Assembly: GCA_012514865.1 (NCBI GenBank)
Contig: JAAYZO010000558.1
Coordinates: forward strand, 1 to 6,771
From: Lentisphaerota bacterium
Lineage (GTDB): Bacteria > Verrucomicrobiota > Lentisphaeria > Oligosphaerales > JAFGRS01
Length of the DNA: 6,771 nucleotides
Direction of reading: 5' to 3'
Part shown: positions 5,503-6,771 of the stretch, piece by piece
Layout of the letters: each line of letters starts with the position of its first letter
Numbering within the stretch: the stretch's first letter is position 1
The notes under the pieces: generated by a model
The model's input: only the letters and a program-made list of their open reading frames with translations
What the model was told of the DNA's origin: nothing
Databases searched by the model: none
Made by a program: the position numbers and the translations under genes

Positions 5503-6102
5503 CTACGAGTTCAACAGCGCGAGGGCCTTGCGGATGAGGCTCTCGGCGCTGGCCTGGGTGTCCTTGGACTGCTCGCAGACAGCCTGCACCGCCTGCCGTG
5601 CGGCCTCACTCTTGAAGCCGAGAGTCTCGAGGGCGGCGATGGCATCGACGGCCTCCCGCGACACCGCCGGCGCGGCCCTGCCCGCGAGGCTGGGCGCGAT
5701 CTCCGCAACGCGGTCGCGGAGTTCAACCACAAGGCGCTCCGCCGAACGCTTGCCGATGCCGCTGATGCGCGTGAGGGTCTTGATGTCGCCCTCGGCAACG
5801 GCAGCGCAGAACGACGAGACCGGCAGACAACTGAGGATGTTCAGCGCCAGACGCGGCCCGATGCCGGTGACGGTGAGCAGCAACAGGAAGAGGGAGCGCT
5901 CGGCGACGCTCGAGAAGCCGTAGAGCGTCAGGCTGTCCTCGCGGACCGCCAGCCAGGTGTGCAGGACGACCTCCTCGCCGACCTTCGGGAGGTGGTCGAA
6001 AGTGCTCAGCGGCACGGCGACGGCAAAGCCGACGCCCTGGATGTCTACAAGCACGCCGGTCACGTCGCACTCGAGCAGGCGGCCGCGGAGTCTGCTGATC
6101 AC
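5503..6102 (-). CDS. ruvA: Holliday junction DNA helicase subunit RuvA (GTG start)
   Basis: RuvA binds four-way DNA junctions as a tetramer or octamer and positions RuvB hexamers on opposite arms. The 199-residue protein follows the family closely. Domain I is an OB fold (1-63) starting MISRLRGRLL, with VGF and the acidic-pin region VREDS (53-57, E55 and D56). Domain II has two helix-hairpin-helix motifs, TVTGIGPRLALNIL (77-90) and RISGIGKRSAERLVVEL (112-128). After a flexible linker, domain III (about 148-199), the RuvB-binding module, contains DAIAALETLGFKSEAA. The start is GTG at 6102, with AAAGGA at 6110-6115 seven bases upstream. It overlaps the stop codon of the preceding small gene by four bases (GTGA), so the two should be translationally coupled. 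ruvB follows after 33 bases. Confidence 0.97.
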   Translation of the reverse strand: MISRLRGRLLECDVTGVLVDIQGVGFAVAVPLSTFDHLPKVGEEVVLHTWLAVREDSLTLYGFSSVAERSLFLLLLTVTGIGPRLALNILSCLPVSSFCAAVAEGDIKTLTRISGIGKRSAERLVVELRDRVAEIAPSLAGRAAPAVSREAVDAIAALETLGFKSEAARQAVQAVCEQSKDTQASAESLIRKALALLNS

Positions 6103-6455
6103 GGCGTGGTCCTTTCCACCGGACTGGCCTTGCCCGTCGCGGCCGCCTGTGCCTGCAGGGCCCCGTCGAGGCGCTTGAGCTCAGCCTCCAGGCGGGCCAC
6201 CGCCGGCCGGCTGGAAACCAGACGGTCGAGGTCACGGTAGAGTCCCTCGATGCGCTCGCGCAGGGCCGCCGCCTCGGGGTCTTCACGAAGGACGCGCGCC
6301 CGGGCTGCAACCCACTGCAGGTGGGTGTCGTGACGGCGCTGCCGCAACGCCTCGAGGCCCTCCGCCGCGGCGGCGCCGACACGCCAGGCCGCCAGCGTCA
6401 TGGCCGCCACAACCAGTACCGCGAGAGCTGGCTTGGAAACGATCCTGCGCCGCAT
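6099..6455 (-). CDS. Hypothetical signal-anchored coiled-coil protein, first gene of ruv operon
   Basis: I do not recognise this 118-residue protein. It begins MRRRIVSKPALAVLVVAAMT: a basic n-region and a hydrophobic core (about 9-30) ending in an Ala-rich stretch, consistent with a signal peptide or N-terminal membrane anchor. The rest (about 32-105) is charged and Leu/Ala-rich with heptad-like spacing (LEALRQRR, LRERIEGLYRDLDRLV, LEAELKRLDGALQAQ), suggesting a coiled coil on the outer side of the membrane. The start at 6455 has GGAG and an 8-base effective spacing; ATG at 6461 is also possible. The predicted start of transcription near 6576 rules out starts further upstream. Its stop overlaps the ruvA GTG. 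It occupies the place immediately upstream of ruvA where ruvC often sits, but it has none of RuvC's features. Function unknown. Confidence 0.75.
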   Translation of the reverse strand: MRRRIVSKPALAVLVVAAMTLAAWRVGAAAAEGLEALRQRRHDTHLQWVAARARVLREDPEAAALRERIEGLYRDLDRLVSSRPAVARLEAELKRLDGALQAQAAATGKASPVERTTP

Positions 6456-6542
6456 GGACATCACTCTCCGCGAAAGGGCCGCATGGGTACGACTGCACCA
6501 CGCCGGCGCAAGACCACGACGACTGCCGCGCGCCTGAACCGA

Positions 6543-6560
6543 CGGCCACCGCCGTGGCCG
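6543..6560 (-). promoter_or_regulatory. Hairpin in 5' leader of the ruv operon
   Basis: CGGCCAC (6543-6549) pairs perfectly with GTGGCCG (6554-6560) around a 4-base loop. It lies about 15-35 bases downstream of the predicted transcription start, far from the ribosome-binding site. It could stabilise the 5' end of the operon mRNA. Confidence 0.45.
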
Positions 6561-6582
6561 CCTCGACGCGACAGCGGAAAAC

Positions 6583-6611
6583 AATATAGGCCGGCCGCCA
6601 GGGGCTGACAA
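6583..6611 (-). promoter_or_regulatory. Strong sigma-70-type promoter of the ruv operon
   Basis: The minus strand reads TTGTCA (6606-6611, 5 of 6 matches to TTGACA), exactly 17 bases, then TATATT (6583-6588, 5 of 6 matches to TATAAT) followed by an AT-rich GTTTTCC. This AT-rich patch stands out in very GC-rich surroundings. Transcription would start near 6576, about 120 bases before the first gene. I see no CTGT-N8-ACAG LexA-type operator overlapping it, so SOS control is not evident from the sequence. Confidence 0.75.
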
Positions 6612-6614
6612 CCG

Positions 6615-6625
6615 CCCCCCCCCCC
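6615..6625. repeat. 11-base C (minus-strand G) homopolymer next to the -35 box
   Basis: Eleven consecutive C residues on the plus strand are eleven G on the transcribed-direction strand. The run begins 3 bases upstream of the -35 hexamer at 6606-6611, about -39 to -49 from the predicted transcription start. Runs of this length slip during replication in many bacteria and are also error-prone in sequencing. Confidence 0.9.
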
Positions 6626-6686
6626 GGCCCGATGGCGGCCCGCGCCGCGCCTGACCTGGCAGGCCCAGAGAGGCCAAGGGAGCCGC

Positions 6687-6762
6687 CCCGTCTGACCCGT
6701 CTGACCCGTCTGACCCGTCTGACCCGTCTGACCCGTCTGACCCGTCTGACCCGTCTGACCCG
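6687..6762. repeat. 9-bp minisatellite, eight perfect copies plus a partial one
   Basis: CCCGTCTGA repeats without a mismatch at 6687-6695, 6696-6704, 6705-6713, 6714-6722, 6723-6731, 6732-6740, 6741-6749 and 6750-6758, then CCCG at 6759-6762. The minus strand is (TCAGACGGG)n, with GGG triplets every 9 bases and 6-base loops, which fits the usual G-quadruplex rule (G3 runs, loops of 1-7). The array degenerates at its right end into CCCG-type repeats. It lies about 75 bases upstream of the ruv-operon promoter. Confidence 0.95.
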
Positions 6763-6771
6763 CCCGCCCCA

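Larger units (their letters stand above)
6462..6771. other. Gene-free region upstream of the ruv operon
   Basis: These 310 bases hold no gene I can support. They contain, in minus-strand order, a minisatellite, a G11 run, the operon promoter and a leader of about 120 bases with one clear hairpin. A minus-strand frame stays open from the right edge into the small coiled-coil gene, but the consensus promoter lies inside it and its translation is Arg/Gly/Pro/Ser-rich without a recognisable domain. I therefore read it as non-coding. Confidence 0.65.

Noticed and set aside
4471..6240. Open plus-strand frame of 589 codons
   Set aside because: It is antisense to ruvB and ruvA, which are unambiguous, and its translation shows no recognisable motifs.
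6576..6611. LexA/SOS operator at the ruv promoter
   Set aside because: ruvAB is SOS-regulated in E. coli, but I find no CTGT-N8-ACAG or similar palindrome here. Other phyla use different operators, so control cannot be excluded.
6099..6677. Extended 192-codon version of the small coiled-coil gene, starting at TTG 6677
   Set aside because: It would begin upstream of the near-consensus promoter at 6583-6611 and run through the G11 tract. The added residues are low-complexity, whereas the signal-like N terminus begins at 6455.
6687..6762. CRISPR array
   Set aside because: The repeats are 9 bp and directly adjacent, with no spacers.

Overview
The window is a GC-rich (roughly 65-70% by eye) bacterial chromosome segment made almost entirely of housekeeping genes. 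It has no phage, transposon, CRISPR, tRNA or rRNA signal. The proteins match bacterial RuvA, RuvB, YicC, S15 and PNPase, and promoters of the sigma-70 TTGACA/TATAAT type are visible. The PNPase N-terminal region (for example the KFPGGYFKREGRP and DGDNEADVLSI stretches) reminds me of the Planctomycetes-Verrucomicrobia-Lentisphaerae group, but that placement is a low-confidence impression.

Layout from left to right: (1) pnp on the minus strand, positions 1-1934, whose 3' end runs off the left edge inside the S1 domain. (2) A 387-nt rpsO-pnp spacer packed with hairpins, including one long interrupted stem-loop at 2073-2161. (3) rpsO on the minus strand, 2322-2585, with its own promoter at 2715-2742. 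(4) A divergent promoter at 2765-2793 driving a lone plus-strand gene (2925-3473) for an Ala/Pro-rich, single-pass membrane protein of unknown function. (5) A palindrome at 3469-3504 that holds the stop codons of that gene and of the convergent yicC. (6) A minus-strand operon read right to left: a small signal-anchored coiled-coil protein (6099-6455), ruvA (5503-6102), ruvB (4432-5469) and yicC (3500-4378), driven by a strong-looking promoter at 6583-6611. (7) A gene-free right edge with an 11-base C (minus-strand G) run directly beside the -35 box, and a 9-bp minisatellite of at least eight copies that is a G-quadruplex candidate on the minus strand.

The genes form two functional groups. RuvA and RuvB form the Holliday-junction branch-migration motor. 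The usual partner ruvC is not immediately upstream of ruvA; an unrecognised coiled-coil gene overlapping ruvA by four bases is there instead. rpsO-pnp is the classical ribosome/RNA-turnover pair. YicC, a ribonuclease-family protein linked in E. coli to PNPase-dependent small-RNA decay, is encoded about 1.6 kb from pnp. The most interesting material is regulatory rather than a new protein system: the structured pnp leader, the homopolymer at the ruv-operon promoter, the minisatellite, and the two unrecognised membrane-associated proteins.
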